DNA of 64,000 bases from Xenorhabdus stockiae (GCF_002632825.1 NZ_NJAJ01000011.1:62001-126000), one strand, 5' to 3'; counted from the stretch's first letter, positions 38,973 through 48,073 are shown. Notes: generated from the letters alone by a model not told the origin. A program made the numbers and translations.

Positions 38973-41105
38973 ATGGCACTTTCCAGTTCAATAAAAAATC
39001 AAATCAGTCAATGGTATAAGGCGTTATCCACCCACATTGATGGTTTCATTCCAAGGGCTCCCCAACGTCAGATGATTGCAGAAGTGGCGAAAACACTGGC
39101 AGATGATGAAGGGCGGCATTTGGTTATAGAAGCGCCCACCGGAGTAGGAAAAACATTATCCTACCTTATTCCTGGGATTGCCGTCAGTCGGGCTGAGCAG
39201 AAGCCATTAGTCGTGAGTACTGCTAATGTGGCTTTACAGGATCAGATTTACAGTAAGGATCTACCGCTATTACGAAAAATCATCCCGGATTTGAAATTCA
39301 CCGGGGCTTTTGGTCGCGCACGTTATGTTTGTCCGCGTAATCTGGAAGCTATTTGTGCCGCAGAGGGGGAGCAAATTGATTTAATGCTGCTGGTGGAAGA
39401 TAAGACTGCTGTTGCGAATAGTGAAGAACGAGAACTGTGTCGCAGGTTACGCAATGATTACTCTACTTTTGGCTGGGATGGTTTGCGGGATCATCATCAG
39501 CTGGCATTGTCGGATTCGCTATGGTCAAAGGTCAGTACTGATAAGATGAACTGTCTGGCCCGTAACTGTCAGTTTTATCATCGTTGTCCATTCTTTCTGG
39601 CCCGAAGGGAGATTGAAGATGCTGATGTTGTCGTTGCCAATCATTCTTTGGTGATAGCGGCATTGGAAAGTGAATCCGTCCTGCCGGAAGCTAAAAATAT
39701 GTTGCTGGTTCTGGATGAAGGCCATCATATCCCGGATGTTGCAAGGGATTCACTGGAGGTGGAAGGAGAGATTACGCTATTTCAGTTGAATGGGCAGTTG
39801 GATTCCTTTGTTCGTCATGTCGAGCAATATTTGCTTCAGTTCCGTCCGGCAAAACCGCCTGCTTTGGCTGAAATAAACCGTTTGCAGGCTCATTGTGAAA
39901 AAATCCGCGAGTGTTTCAGGGAGCTGGCTGATATCACACAGGCATTATTGCCCGAACGAGGGGATGCAGAAGAATACTTATTTGAACTGGGAAAATTACC
40001 GGATAATTTACTGCTGTGCTGTCAGACACTATTTAAACTGACAGATGGCCTACGTAGCTTATCTGAAGCGATTCTAAATGATCTTACCGATCAAACTGCG
40101 AAACAGGATATTGTCAGGTTGCATCGCGCTATCTTGCTGACTAGCAGGACACTGGGTTATTTCGAAAATATGGCAAAGCTGTGGCGTCTGGCTTCGCAGG
40201 AAGAATCTTCCCATGCTCCTATCTCAAAGTGGCTGACACGCCGTTATGAGAAGAATCAGTCACATCTTTACTTTCACTGCGCGGGGATTCGGGTCAGTGA
40301 ACAATTAACTCAGTTATTGTGGCGAAACATCCCTCATATTGTCGTAACATCCGCGACATTGCGCTCTCTTAGCAGCTTTTCCCGTATTCAGGAGCTGACG
40401 GGACTGCATGAAAATTATGATGACCGTTTTGTTACTTTAGCTTCCCCTTTTGAACATGTTCGCCAAGGGCGTCTGATTATTCCGCGAATGACGCTGGAGC
40501 CTACAATCCATAATGAAATGCAACATCTTGAGGAAATGGCGCGTTATTTCCGTTCGCAAATACTGTTGGGTGCTCATCAGGGAATGTTAGTGCTGTTTAG
40601 CAGCCAACGTGCGATGGAGGGTTTTCTCCAATTTGTAAAAGATTTACGGCTGATGTTACTGGTGCAGGGGGATCAACCACGATATCGGCTGGTGGAAACC
40701 CATTGCAAACGTATTGACGAAGGGCAGCCCAGTGTTCTGGTTGGATTGCAGTCTTTTGCTGAAGGACTGGATTTGAAAGGTAATTACCTTTCACAGGTAC
40801 ACATCCATAAAATTGCTTTTCCGCCTGTCACAAACCCCGTCATTATCACCGAAAGTGAGTGGCTTAAATCCCTGAAACGATATCCTTTTGAAGTGCAGAG
40901 CTTGCCGAGTGCTTCTTTTAGTCTTATTCAACAAGTGGGAAGACTTATACGCAGTCATGAGTGCCATGGTGATGTGGTAATTTATGACAAAAGGTTGCTG
41001 ACCAAGCGTTATGGTTCCCGTTTGTTGGGGGCATTGCCTGTTTTTCCGATTGAACAACCAGATATACCTTCGGAAGAAATATTACTGAAAATGAAAAAAG
41101 GATAA
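38973..41105 (+). CDS. dinG: DinG, ATP-dependent DNA helicase with iron-sulfur cluster
   Basis: A 710-residue XPD-like 5'-3' helicase that resolves R-loops and forked DNA. Walker A is APTGVGKTLSYL near residue 54, with VVSTANVALQDQIYSKDLPLL after it. Four cysteines for the [4Fe-4S] cluster are seen in RYVCPRN and MNCLARNCQFYHRCPFF; the DEAH-like box is LDEGHH; QQVGRLIRS is motif VI. ATG 38973 matches the E. coli start (MALSSSIKNQ) but has no clear ribosome binding site; a GTG at 38934 with GAGGG ahead is the alternative (723 residues). No LexA box was found upstream, although E. coli dinG is SOS-controlled. Confidence 0.95.
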   Translation: MALSSSIKNQISQWYKALSTHIDGFIPRAPQRQMIAEVAKTLADDEGRHLVIEAPTGVGKTLSYLIPGIAVSRAEQKPLVVSTANVALQDQIYSKDLPLLRKIIPDLKFTGAFGRARYVCPRNLEAICAAEGEQIDLMLLVEDKTAVANSEERELCRRLRNDYSTFGWDGLRDHHQLALSDSLWSKVSTDKMNCLARNCQFYHRCPFFLARREIEDADVVVANHSLVIAALESESVLPEAKNMLLVLDEGHHIPDVARDSLEVEGEITLFQLNGQLDSFVRHVEQYLLQFRPAKPPALAEINRLQAHCEKIRECFRELADITQALLPERGDAEEYLFELGKLPDNLLLCCQTLFKLTDGLRSLSEAILNDLTDQTAKQDIVRLHRAILLTSRTLGYFENMAKLWRLASQEESSHAPISKWLTRRYEKNQSHLYFHCAGIRVSEQLTQLLWRNIPHIVVTSATLRSLSSFSRIQELTGLHENYDDRFVTLASPFEHVRQGRLIIPRMTLEPTIHNEMQHLEEMARYFRSQILLGAHQGMLVLFSSQRAMEGFLQFVKDLRLMLLVQGDQPRYRLVETHCKRIDEGQPSVLVGLQSFAEGLDLKGNYLSQVHIHKIAFPPVTNPVIITESEWLKSLKRYPFEVQSLPSASFSLIQQVGRLIRSHECHGDVVIYDKRLLTKRYGSRLLGALPVFPIEQPDIPSEEILLKMKKG

Positions 41106-41132
41106 ATAATATAAAAGTTAATATTATTTATC
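41101..41132 (-). terminator. terminator of the PhnA-domain gene, overlapping the dinG end
   Basis: GATAAATAATAT and ATATTATTTATC form a 12-bp perfect stem; on the minus strand it is followed by CCTTTTTTCATTTT. The T-run lies inside the last codons of dinG, so it mainly serves the convergent gene. Confidence 0.7.
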
Positions 41133-41163
41133 CTTAAGGTAAAGTTAGGCTGATAACTGTTAT

Positions 41164-41385
41164 TTATCCGATTTTTTTCAGGAAACAGGTTTTCAGTACT
41201 AACCCTTTGATTTTATCAGCATTACATTCGATTTCGTCTTCACGGTGGGTAAGGCGAATATTTTTAATTAATGTGCCACGTTTCAGCGTCTTAGAGGTGC
41301 CTTTAACTTTCAGATCTTTGATAACTTGTACTGAATCACCATCATTCAGCAGGGCACCGTTGGAATCTTTAACTTCGATATCCAT
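41164..41385 (-). CDS. PhnA-domain protein (short form, YjdM-like)
   Basis: A 73-residue protein that matches only the C-terminal PhnA domain of YjdM: DSNGALLNDGDSVQVIKDLKVKG and the KNIRL stretch. The N-terminal zinc ribbon of the 111-residue E. coli protein is absent. It has its own GAGGAC ribosome binding site and a proper terminator, so it is a complete short gene and not a fragment. The name alkylphosphonate uptake protein was given early to this family, but no role in phosphonate use has been shown that I know of. Confidence 0.85.
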   Translation of the reverse strand: MDIEVKDSNGALLNDGDSVQVIKDLKVKGTSKTLKRGTLIKNIRLTHREDEIECNADKIKGLVLKTCFLKKIG

Positions 41386-41526
41386 TGTATATTGTCCTCA
41401 TGTTTATTTTTAAAGCAGACGGCATTATAGAGAGAAAAATGAATTTTTTAAAGGTTAGTCTGATTTTTTAGGTTATAACTTCTATTTTAGATATTTTTTA
41501 TAATAAAAAAGGCCGCAATAACGGCC

Positions 41527-41667
41527 TATGCACTTTGTCTTTCAAATCACTTTGTCTTTCAAATTATCTCTTTGGTGGCTGCGCTGGTTCACCCCAGTTA
41601 CATAGCTCTATGCTCCTGGGGATGAACTTCCTTGAGGCAGCGATGTATCTTGAAATCCAGTGTGTAT
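41527..41667. repeat. ERIC element with internal 17-bp tandem duplication
   Basis: The left arm carries CACTTTGTCTTTCAAAT twice in direct succession (41531-41547 and 41548-41564). The core GGTTCACCCCAG...CTCCTGGGGATGAAC and the right end CTTGAAATCCAGTGTGTAT are typical. It lies just downstream of dps, between dps and the PhnA-domain gene. Confidence 0.88.
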
Positions 41668-41685
41668 GATGATGGTGTTTTTATC

Positions 41686-42192
41686 TTAGTGCTCAATATT
41701 GGCTTCAAGAAACCATAAAAACTTATCGAGGTCACGGGAAGCCGCTGTGAACATATCTGCTGTATCTTCGTCTTCCGCATCACCAATAGCCTGACGGATA
41801 TCATTAGCAACAATAGCATAACGATCAGCCAGTGCTTTTAAGTGATCCTGTACATCGTGAATACCCGTCGGGTAACTTTCCAGCTGAGTTCCTTTGTGAA
41901 CTTCCTGAAGTGTACCTAATGCCACTCCACCTAGCTGCACGACACGCTCGGCAAAGGTATCGAGATGATCAACGAGTGTAGTACGGAAGTCATCCAGCAT
42001 TTTATGGATGGCGATGAAGTTTCTACCGCGGATATTCCAGTGTGCCTGCTTAGTCATCAGAGACAGGTCAGTAAACTGGATGACCATATGATTTAGTGCA
42101 TAAATTGAACTTTGTTTTACTCCCTCGCTGATATTATTACGGGTATAAATCAGTTTGGAGGAACTTTTTCTGACAAATTTTGCAGTACTCAT
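41686..42192 (-). CDS. dps: Dps, DNA-binding ferritin-like protein
   Basis: A 168-residue protein that forms dodecamers, binds and condenses DNA in stationary phase, and oxidises Fe(II) with hydrogen peroxide. The ferroxidase site residues are in [22 protein letters not shown] (His, Asp, with Glu in DTFAERVV). The N-terminal tail [16 protein letters not shown] has lysines that contact DNA. Adjacent to rhtA as in E. coli. Control by OxyR or IHF cannot be judged by eye. GGGAGCATTACAA precedes the ATG. Confidence 0.96.
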   Translation of the reverse strand: MSTAKFVRKSSSKLIYTRNNISEGVKQSSIYALNHMVIQFTDLSLMTKQAHWNIRGRNFIAIHKMLDDFRTTLVDHLDTFAERVVQLGGVALGTLQEVHKGTQLESYPTGIHDVQDHLKALADRYAIVANDIRQAIGDAEDEDTADMFTAASRDLDKFLWFLEANIEH

Positions 42193-42328
42193 TTGTAATG
42201 CTCCCTTAATTTAAACTAATGACATGGGATACATTAAAAGTAGCTGAACATTGAGCAGACGTCATATCGTTTTATGCTATCGAATTGATAGCTAATAAAA
42301 ACATCGGTAATTAATCTCGGTAATAGTA

Positions 42329-42360
42329 AAAACCGAAAGGTGTCAGTACCTTTCGGTTTT
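42329..42360. terminator. terminator between rhtA and dps
   Basis: AAAACCGAAAGG, TGTCAGTA, CCTTTCGGTTTT: a 12-bp perfect stem with A/T flanks on both sides. It follows rhtA on the minus strand and shields dps. Confidence 0.88.
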
Positions 42361-42389
42361 CATAGGTGGTTTCCTATAATCTTCCGTTT

Positions 42390-43280
42390 TTATTCAACTT
42401 TTTCTAGTTTAGTTTTCTGTTTCATGGTTGTAGTAGAGCCAATTGAAGCACAAATGATGCATAGAAGGGCGAGCCACTGTGTTGTGGTTAAATGCTCATT
42501 CAGGAAAATGATACCGGATAAGGCACCTAATGCTGGTTCCAGACTCATTAACGTACCGAATGTTTTGGCTGGCAAACGTGTAAGGGCGATCATTTCCAAT
42601 GTATAGGGAAGTGCGGTCGATAAGATAGCGATGCCCAGAGCAATAGGCAGTAATGAGGCATCAAACAGAAGTGCCGGGCCGGTTTGGATTAATCCCACCG
42701 GAAAAAAAATAACAGCAGCAATTAATGAGCCGATAGAAACTGTAGCTGCACCATAACCTGCCCCAGCCCGTTGGCCAAAGATAATATAAAGTGCCCAGAA
42801 AACGCCCGCTCCCAGTGCATATAAAATGCCGACAGGATCAAGAGTACTGACGTCATCACCGATAGGTAACAGAAAACCTAATCCGGCAATAACCAATACG
42901 ATCCAAAGAAAATCCACGGGACGGCGTGAGGAAAACATAGCGACAGCCAGTGGGCCGGTAAATTCAAGTGCAACGGCAATACCAAGGGGAATTTTGGATA
43001 ATGCCATGTAAAACAGATAATTCATTCCACCGAGTGAAATGCCGTAAGCAAGAAGAGGAGTGAGAGATGAACGCGTAAATTTCAGACGCCAGGGTTTAAA
43101 AATCAGGAATAAAATGATGGTTCCCAGCGCAAGTCTCAGAGCAGTCACACCAGGCGCCCCAATGACATGAAATACTGTTTTAGCTAATGATGCACCAGCC
43201 TGAATTGATGTCATTGAAATTAATAATAAAAATATCGGAAGCAGAGAAAAAGATGCAGCCCGATGTTTAGAAAAGGACAT
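42390..43280 (-). CDS. rhtA: RhtA, threonine/homoserine exporter
   Basis: A 296-residue inner-membrane protein with ten helices, of the EamA/DMT superfamily with two repeats. It exports threonine and homoserine in E. coli. Characteristic parts are QAGASLAKTVFHVIGAPGVTALRL, GISLGGMNYLFYMAL, PLGIAVALEFTGPLAVA and LEPALGALSGIIFLNE. The order dps-rhtA is conserved with E. coli. An AGGTTTTCTGTAA stretch before the ATG gives only a weak ribosome binding site. Confidence 0.9.
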   Translation of the reverse strand: MSFSKHRAASFSLLPIFLLLISMTSIQAGASLAKTVFHVIGAPGVTALRLALGTIILFLIFKPWRLKFTRSSLTPLLAYGISLGGMNYLFYMALSKIPLGIAVALEFTGPLAVAMFSSRRPVDFLWIVLVIAGLGFLLPIGDDVSTLDPVGILYALGAGVFWALYIIFGQRAGAGYGAATVSIGSLIAAVIFFPVGLIQTGPALLFDASLLPIALGIAILSTALPYTLEMIALTRLPAKTFGTLMSLEPALGALSGIIFLNEHLTTTQWLALLCIICASIGSTTTMKQKTKLEKVE

Positions 43281-43554
43281 TTACAGAAAACCTCAATTAC
43301 AACATGTTATTTTAGAAGTGCCATCTTCGCAGTGAAATAGACAGAATACAACATGATTATGTCTTATGAGCGCTAGGCTGACGTGTAAGAGAATAAGCAT
43401 GAAGTATAGTTATTAATTCCTCTTAATCCACATATTATGAAAGCGATATCCTCGTATAAAAGCAGGGTGGTAGAATTCGTTGATGGTTTTATCGTCTTTG
43501 ATTATTATGCTATTCCTTAAATATAAATAGACCATGATTTTCAGGAGAAATGAT

Positions 43555-44019
43555 ATGTTAATCAGGGCAGCTTCTGGGCAGGATCTTGATGCTATTTTAT
43601 TACTTTATACAACATTATTCAGAGAAATGGCTGAGTTGCAGCCTGAAAGGCTGAAAAAGGTTGAACAGGACAGGGCATTTATTATTTCCACTCTTAGTGA
43701 TGATAACTTTAATTTATTAGTAGCAGACGATAATAGTGGAAATATAAAAGGTTTTTGCATCGCACAAAAAAAGCAGACACCACCATTTAATTGCCTTGTT
43801 CAAAGGGAATATGGTTATGTTATTGATTTATTTGTCAGCCCAGATGTGAGAGGTCAGGGTATTGGTCAGGAATTATTAGCGGAAATGAAAAAGTGGGCGA
43901 AGGAAAATAATTTTACTCATTTGGAGCTGACTGTTTTATCTGAAAATATTTCGGCAACAAAATTTTATGAAAGAGAAGGTTATAAAGAAATCAATAAATT
44001 AATGGCTATTACATTGTGA
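43555..44019 (+). CDS. GNAT family N-acetyltransferase
   Basis: A 154-residue acetyltransferase. The acetyl-CoA binding motif A is GYVIDLFVSPDVRGQGIGQELL near residues 85-106 (RxxGxG/A as RGQGIG); motif B is ELTVLSENISATKFYEREGY. The substrate is unknown; the layout is like small-molecule or ribosomal-protein acetyltransferases of the RimI type. ATG 43555 has AGGAG seven bases ahead and is preferred to ATG 43534. The stop lies 14 bases before the start of a second GNAT gene, which it probably drives. AT-rich, beginning an accessory cluster. Confidence 0.82.
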   Translation: MLIRAASGQDLDAILLLYTTLFREMAELQPERLKKVEQDRAFIISTLSDDNFNLLVADDNSGNIKGFCIAQKKQTPPFNCLVQREYGYVIDLFVSPDVRGQGIGQELLAEMKKWAKENNFTHLELTVLSENISATKFYEREGYKEINKLMAITL

Positions 44020-44033
44020 TTATGGAGTTAAAT

Positions 44034-44502
44034 GTGAAGATTTCTTTAGTAGATATAGATAAAAATAATTATCGAGAAGTGATGTCTCTCGAAGTTGAAT
44101 CTGGACAGGAGCAGTTTGTTGCACCAAATTCAGAGTCAATTGCAGAATCAAAGTTTAATCAATACTGTAGGCCAAGAGCAATTTGTCTTGGTGAAGAAAT
44201 TATCGGTTTTGCTATGTATGTATGAACGTTGTGTTAATGAAGGAAAGCCAAATGAGTATAATCTTTATCGGATGATGATTGACAAATCTCATCAGAATAA
44301 AGGAATTGGCAGTCTTGCGATGAAATTATTACTGGATGAAATGAAGCAATATGCTGATTGCTACAAAATATCTGTCTGTTATGATGAAACAAGTCAACGT
44401 CATAGCCAGTTTTATCAGCGTTTTGGTTTTACCGAAGTAGGTTATTGTGAAGAGTATGAGGAGATGTTGGCAGAAATTATTATAGAAAATAAAATTTGTT
44501 AA
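44034..44502 (+). pseudogene. GNAT acetyltransferase (BltD/SpeG-like) split by a TATG repeat frameshift
   Basis: The first frame starts at GTG 44034 (GGAG six bases ahead) and reads KISLVDIDKNNYREVMSL to IIGFAMYV-stop at 44225. The second frame carries on at once as YERCVNEGKPNEYNLYRMM, with the acetyl-CoA motif QNKGIGSLAMKLL and the end RHSQFYQRFGF. The break falls in three tandem TATG units (44213-44224). With two units the protein would read through as GFAMYERCVNEG, about 154 residues, closely like the VGFAMY region of Bacillus BltD. So it is a single-event frameshift: a recent pseudogene, a phase-variable gene or a sequencing error. Confidence 0.85.
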
Positions 44503-44565
44503 CTGTGAACTTCTCTTTAAAAATGAACAGAGAGTTATCTTATAATGAAAATTTGTAGTGGAAGT

Positions 44566-44696
44566 TATATACCCTTCGTCTTTCAAGTTGCCTCTTTGTT
44601 GGCCGCACTCATTCATTCTTGGTCACATAGTTGTCTATGCTCCCGAGAATGAGTTCCTTTGCCGCCACGATGCATATTGAAATCCATTGAGTATAG
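44566..44696. repeat. ERIC element, full length (about 131 bp)
   Basis: TATATACCCTTCGTCTTTCA...TTGCCTCTTTGTTGGCCGCA, core TTCATTCTTGGTC...CTCCCGAGAATGAG, end TTGAAATCCATTGAGTATAG. It lies after the split acetyltransferase and before the MFS gene. The 330-bp gap holds nothing else recognisable. Confidence 0.88.
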
Positions 44697-44832
44697 ATAA
44701 TTCTCTGGAAGCTTGCTAAATGAAGGTTTGTCTGCCAGAATTTAAAATTAGTTATGCAGTAAGTTTATTTCGTATATCCTGAAACTTTTTAATTAAAAAT
44801 ACGATAAGCCTTCAAACTTCTGTGGTGAAATA

Positions 44833-46050
44833 ATGAATATAGGGAAACACTTTAATAATAGCTTTATCTTCAAATTATTGCTCTTTATCATGATTGCGGG
44901 ATTGGGGTTGAGAGTACCAATATCTTATATCCCGCCAATGTCTCAGGAAATTATTGACGATTTAAACATAAACTATTCTACCTTTGGTTTAATAACATCG
45001 CTGTCACCGCTGTGTTTTTTCTTTTTTTCTCCTTTAACACCTTATTTTGAAAGAAGAATAGGGTTGTATAAAACCTTATTAATGACATTTGTGGTTGCTA
45101 TTGTTGCTTACATTCTAAGGTTAAATAGTTCTCTGATATTGTTGTTGGCTTCTACAGTTATGTTTGGGTTTGCTATTGCACTGGGAAATATTGCATTACC
45201 TTCATTCTTTAAAAGTCTGGGTAGTAACAGGGTTGCTCTTCTGTCGTCATCCTATACGGCATCTTTATATCTGGGGCCGGCAATGGCGACCGGTCTGACG
45301 TTACCGATTAAGCATATGCTGGGTTTTTCCTGGAATGAAGTTTCCTGGATTTGGGTACTAATTCCCATATTTTCAGTGCTCCTTATTCTGTTCTTTTCCG
45401 ATAGAAAACAAAAAAATTCAGTTAGTAACCCAAATGCCCGTAATGATTATGACGATAAACCTGTGAAGGTGATTAACCCGTGGTCAAGCATTTCATGCTG
45501 GATGATGGCTGTCTATTTCTCTGTGTTATCGTTTAACTTTTATATTATTACTGCCTGGTTCCCCGAAATTATCAGTTCTTATGGAATGGGCCAGACTGAG
45601 GCAGCATCTTATGCTGCGCTATTCTCATTAGTAGCAATACCTTTTGCGACATTGACTGCCTTTTATATCTATAAAATAAAAAGACAAGAATTCATGTTTG
45701 TTATTAACCCTATTATTGGCATGCTGGGGATTATTTTATTTATTTATGGTCAAAAACATTTAATTCCTGTTGCTGTCATGATCATGGGGATTGGGGCAGG
45801 TATTTGTACCGGAGTTGCATTCTTGTTACCACTGCTGCGTTTTAATCATACGACTAATATTACGAAAGCAAACTCAATGATGCAATCAATTGGTTATTTG
45901 ATAGCATTTTGTGGGCCACTTATTTCTGGTTATATTCATGATTTTACCTCTTCCTGGACTCTTGTTCTGTGGTTGCTTTTCCTTGTTCTGGCAATCCAAG
46001 GGATTTTGGGAATAATAATCGGTAAAAATGAAAAACTTGATGCGGCTTAA
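44833..46050 (+). CDS. MFS transporter, CynX/NimT family
   Basis: A 405-residue inner-membrane transporter with 12 helices. The pattern AGLGLRVPISYIPPMSQEI in helix 1, YSTFGLITSLSPLCFFFFSPLTP and ALGNIALPSFFK is that of the CynX group (cyanate, 2-nitroimidazole and related transporters). The last third, MGIGAGICTGVAFLLPLLRF and MMQSIGYLIAFCGPLISGYI, agrees. The substrate is unknown. It converges on the SDR/Gfo-Idh pair and shares a strong terminator with it. Confidence 0.75.
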   Translation: MNIGKHFNNSFIFKLLLFIMIAGLGLRVPISYIPPMSQEIIDDLNINYSTFGLITSLSPLCFFFFSPLTPYFERRIGLYKTLLMTFVVAIVAYILRLNSSLILLLASTVMFGFAIALGNIALPSFFKSLGSNRVALLSSSYTASLYLGPAMATGLTLPIKHMLGFSWNEVSWIWVLIPIFSVLLILFFSDRKQKNSVSNPNARNDYDDKPVKVINPWSSISCWMMAVYFSVLSFNFYIITAWFPEIISSYGMGQTEAASYAALFSLVAIPFATLTAFYIYKIKRQEFMFVINPIIGMLGIILFIYGQKHLIPVAVMIMGIGAGICTGVAFLLPLLRFNHTTNITKANSMMQSIGYLIAFCGPLISGYIHDFTSSWTLVLWLLFLVLAIQGILGIIIGKNEKLDAA

Positions 46051-46076
46051 TGTTGAAAAGTGTTTAAAAAGAAAAT

Positions 46077-46107
46077 GTGATTAGCGATTTTTATAATCGC
46101 TAATCAC
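46077..46107. terminator. hairpin terminator between convergent genes
   Basis: GTGATTAGCGATT and AATCGCTAATCAC form a 13-bp perfect stem with a five-base loop (TTTAT or similar). It lies between the CynX-type gene and the SDR-like gene. Confidence 0.75.
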
Positions 46108-46127
46108 CCGGAATTTATATTTCACAC

Positions 46128-46745
46128 CTATATTTCAATTACCACACCTGTTTCTTTGCCATAAATACTGCGTATATAGCCTTTCGCTATTTGTTCACCT
46201 GTACAGGTCTCCTGTCCGGGGAAAAATTTGGCGTAATTAGTAAATGATTCATCCAATAATTTGGGGCTGACTACGTTAATTCGGGCATCTGTGATTTCAG
46301 TAGCTGCTGAGCGGACAAAAGCTTCAATAGCCCCATTGGTTACGGCAGTTTGAGAACCATTAGGTGACATTATTTTGCCGACAATACCTGATGTTAAAGT
46401 AATTGAACCACCGGGTTTAATGTATTTTAAGGCTTGGAGTGCAACATTAATCTGACCGAATGCTTTATTTTTGATGCTTTCCTCATAATCACGCAGGCTT
46501 TCTGGCTTCGTCCAGTTGGTTTTACCAAATGCACATATAATAGCTTCAAACATTTTATTTTTAGATAAAAAATTATCTAATTGTTGATTATCAAACACAT
46601 CAAGCGAATATTCAGGTGAGTTACGGCTGGCTTGAATAATCTCAAGCTCTGTAGGGTTATCAGCCAACAAAGGATGGTATTTTTTAATGTTGCTGATAAT
46701 GTGTTTTCCTATATTTCCTGTTGCTCCTATCACTAATATTTTCAT
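46128..46745 (-). CDS. short-chain dehydrogenase-like NAD(P)-binding protein
   Basis: A 205-residue Rossmann-fold protein. The N-terminus MKILVIGATGNIGKHI is the GxxGxxG nucleotide-binding motif. GGSITLTSGIVG followed by GAIEAFVRSAATEI is the atypical SDR catalytic region; the usual YxxxK is replaced by a stretch with no tyrosine (AVTNGAIEAF), so catalytic activity is doubtful. ATG 46745 was chosen because GGAGTCATAA precedes it. It lies 46 bases downstream of the Gfo/Idh gene and is likely co-transcribed with it. Confidence 0.78.
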   Translation of the reverse strand: MKILVIGATGNIGKHIISNIKKYHPLLADNPTELEIIQASRNSPEYSLDVFDNQQLDNFLSKNKMFEAIICAFGKTNWTKPESLRDYEESIKNKAFGQINVALQALKYIKPGGSITLTSGIVGKIMSPNGSQTAVTNGAIEAFVRSAATEITDARINVVSPKLLDESFTNYAKFFPGQETCTGEQIAKGYIRSIYGKETGVVIEI

Positions 46746-46791
46746 ATTTATGACTCCGTAATTGAATGACAATACGCCAGATAAATAATGT

Positions 46792-47796
46792 TTATTTAAA
46801 TTTTGAGTGTAGCTCAGCTCTATATTCTTTCAGCACTTCATCAATAACCCAACTGGTACGTGAGGCAGATATGCCAGTAGAAGGGCTGATATCTTTTCCT
46901 CTTAATTGCTGAATAATTGTCTGTATAAATGGCATTTGAATATTTTTGGGATTTTCAAAATTAAACTGATGTAATGTATTTTTGTCATCGTAATATGAAA
47001 TTGGAGAATCCCCGAATGTGGAAAAAATTATTTTGCCTTTTGTCCCCATTATTTCCACCCTATCTTCACGAGAGCTGGCAACAAAATTCCAGATTCCGAC
47101 GCCCTGTACTTGATTTTCAAACACGAATGACATTGAAACACAATCTTCTGCCGGATACGCTTTTGCCTGAGAGTTCGCATGCCCTTTGACGGAAACAATT
47201 TTTCCCAGCAGAAAGTCCAGCATATCCAGTGTATGGCAGGCTAAATCAACAAATAACCCCCCACCGGATATTTCTGGCTGTACAAACCAGGGAAGGTTTT
47301 CGGGATCAAGATAGCGAGATTCCATTTCCCGGCATAATTGGCAACTGACAATACGTGGAGTACCAATCGCACCTGAATCAATGAGTTCTTTTATTTTTAA
47401 AAATCTTGGTAATGCTCTACGGTAATAAGCGACAAATAATGGCACATTATAGCGTTGGCAGGCAGTAATCATTTCATTACATTCTGAAAATGTCAGAGCC
47501 ATCGGTTTTTCTACATAAACAGCTTTACCGGCTGCGGCAGCTAATAAAGTATATTTCTTATGACTAGAGGGCGGTGTTGCAATATAAACGGCATCAATTT
47601 CCGGATCGTTAATCAGAGATTCAGCATCAGAATACCATTTGGGGACATTGTGCCTATGAGCAAAATCTTTTGCTAATTCTTCATTCCGGCGCATGACAGC
47701 AATTAATTCTGAATTTTCCAGTTTATAAAAAGCGGGGCCACTTTTTACTTCTGTTACATTACCACAACCAATAATACCCCATCTGATTTTCTGCAT
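46792..47796 (-). CDS. Gfo/Idh/MocA family oxidoreductase
   Basis: A 334-residue NAD(P)-dependent dehydrogenase. The Rossmann domain begins IRWGIIGCGNVTEVKSGPA; VYIATPPSSHKKY and the EKPMALTFSEC motif with the catalytic lysine follow; the C-terminal domain has GGGLFVDLACHTLDMLDFLLG with the usual D-x-x-x-H. Members act on sugars, inositols or related polyols; the substrate here is open. It is the first gene of a two-gene unit with the SDR-like protein, and lies next to a convergent CynX-type transporter. Absent from the E. coli order here. Confidence 0.85.
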   Translation of the reverse strand: MQKIRWGIIGCGNVTEVKSGPAFYKLENSELIAVMRRNEELAKDFAHRHNVPKWYSDAESLINDPEIDAVYIATPPSSHKKYTLLAAAAGKAVYVEKPMALTFSECNEMITACQRYNVPLFVAYYRRALPRFLKIKELIDSGAIGTPRIVSCQLCREMESRYLDPENLPWFVQPEISGGGLFVDLACHTLDMLDFLLGKIVSVKGHANSQAKAYPAEDCVSMSFVFENQVQGVGIWNFVASSREDRVEIMGTKGKIIFSTFGDSPISYYDDKNTLHQFNFENPKNIQMPFIQTIIQQLRGKDISPSTGISASRTSWVIDEVLKEYRAELHSKFK

Positions 47797-48073
47797 TTTA
47801 TTTTTCCGGTATATTTATCTATGAATAGCCAATATCCGTTCGATTTTATAATAGCCTTTTTGCTTATTCTATGTCTTTATGGACGATAATTTATATTGTT
47901 ACATTAGGAAAATTTATTGCCTGATATCCTATGCTGGATATAGAAATGCTCAGATTATGGATTTTGACGCGCGCTGTAGAAGCATTCTGGCGATACTTTT
48001 TTCTTATTGTGGCATAATAGGCAACTATCGATTTTTCCAAATTCCCTTTTTATTCACTTTAAGAGCAAAAGTT

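Noticed and set aside
41164-41385. PhnA-domain gene as a truncated pseudogene
   Set aside because: Its own ribosome binding site and terminator mark it as a complete short gene.
47879-48073. N-terminal extension of YbiT
   Set aside because: The frame is open, but there is no similarity to YbiT and no ribosome binding site; GTG 48074 matches the known start.
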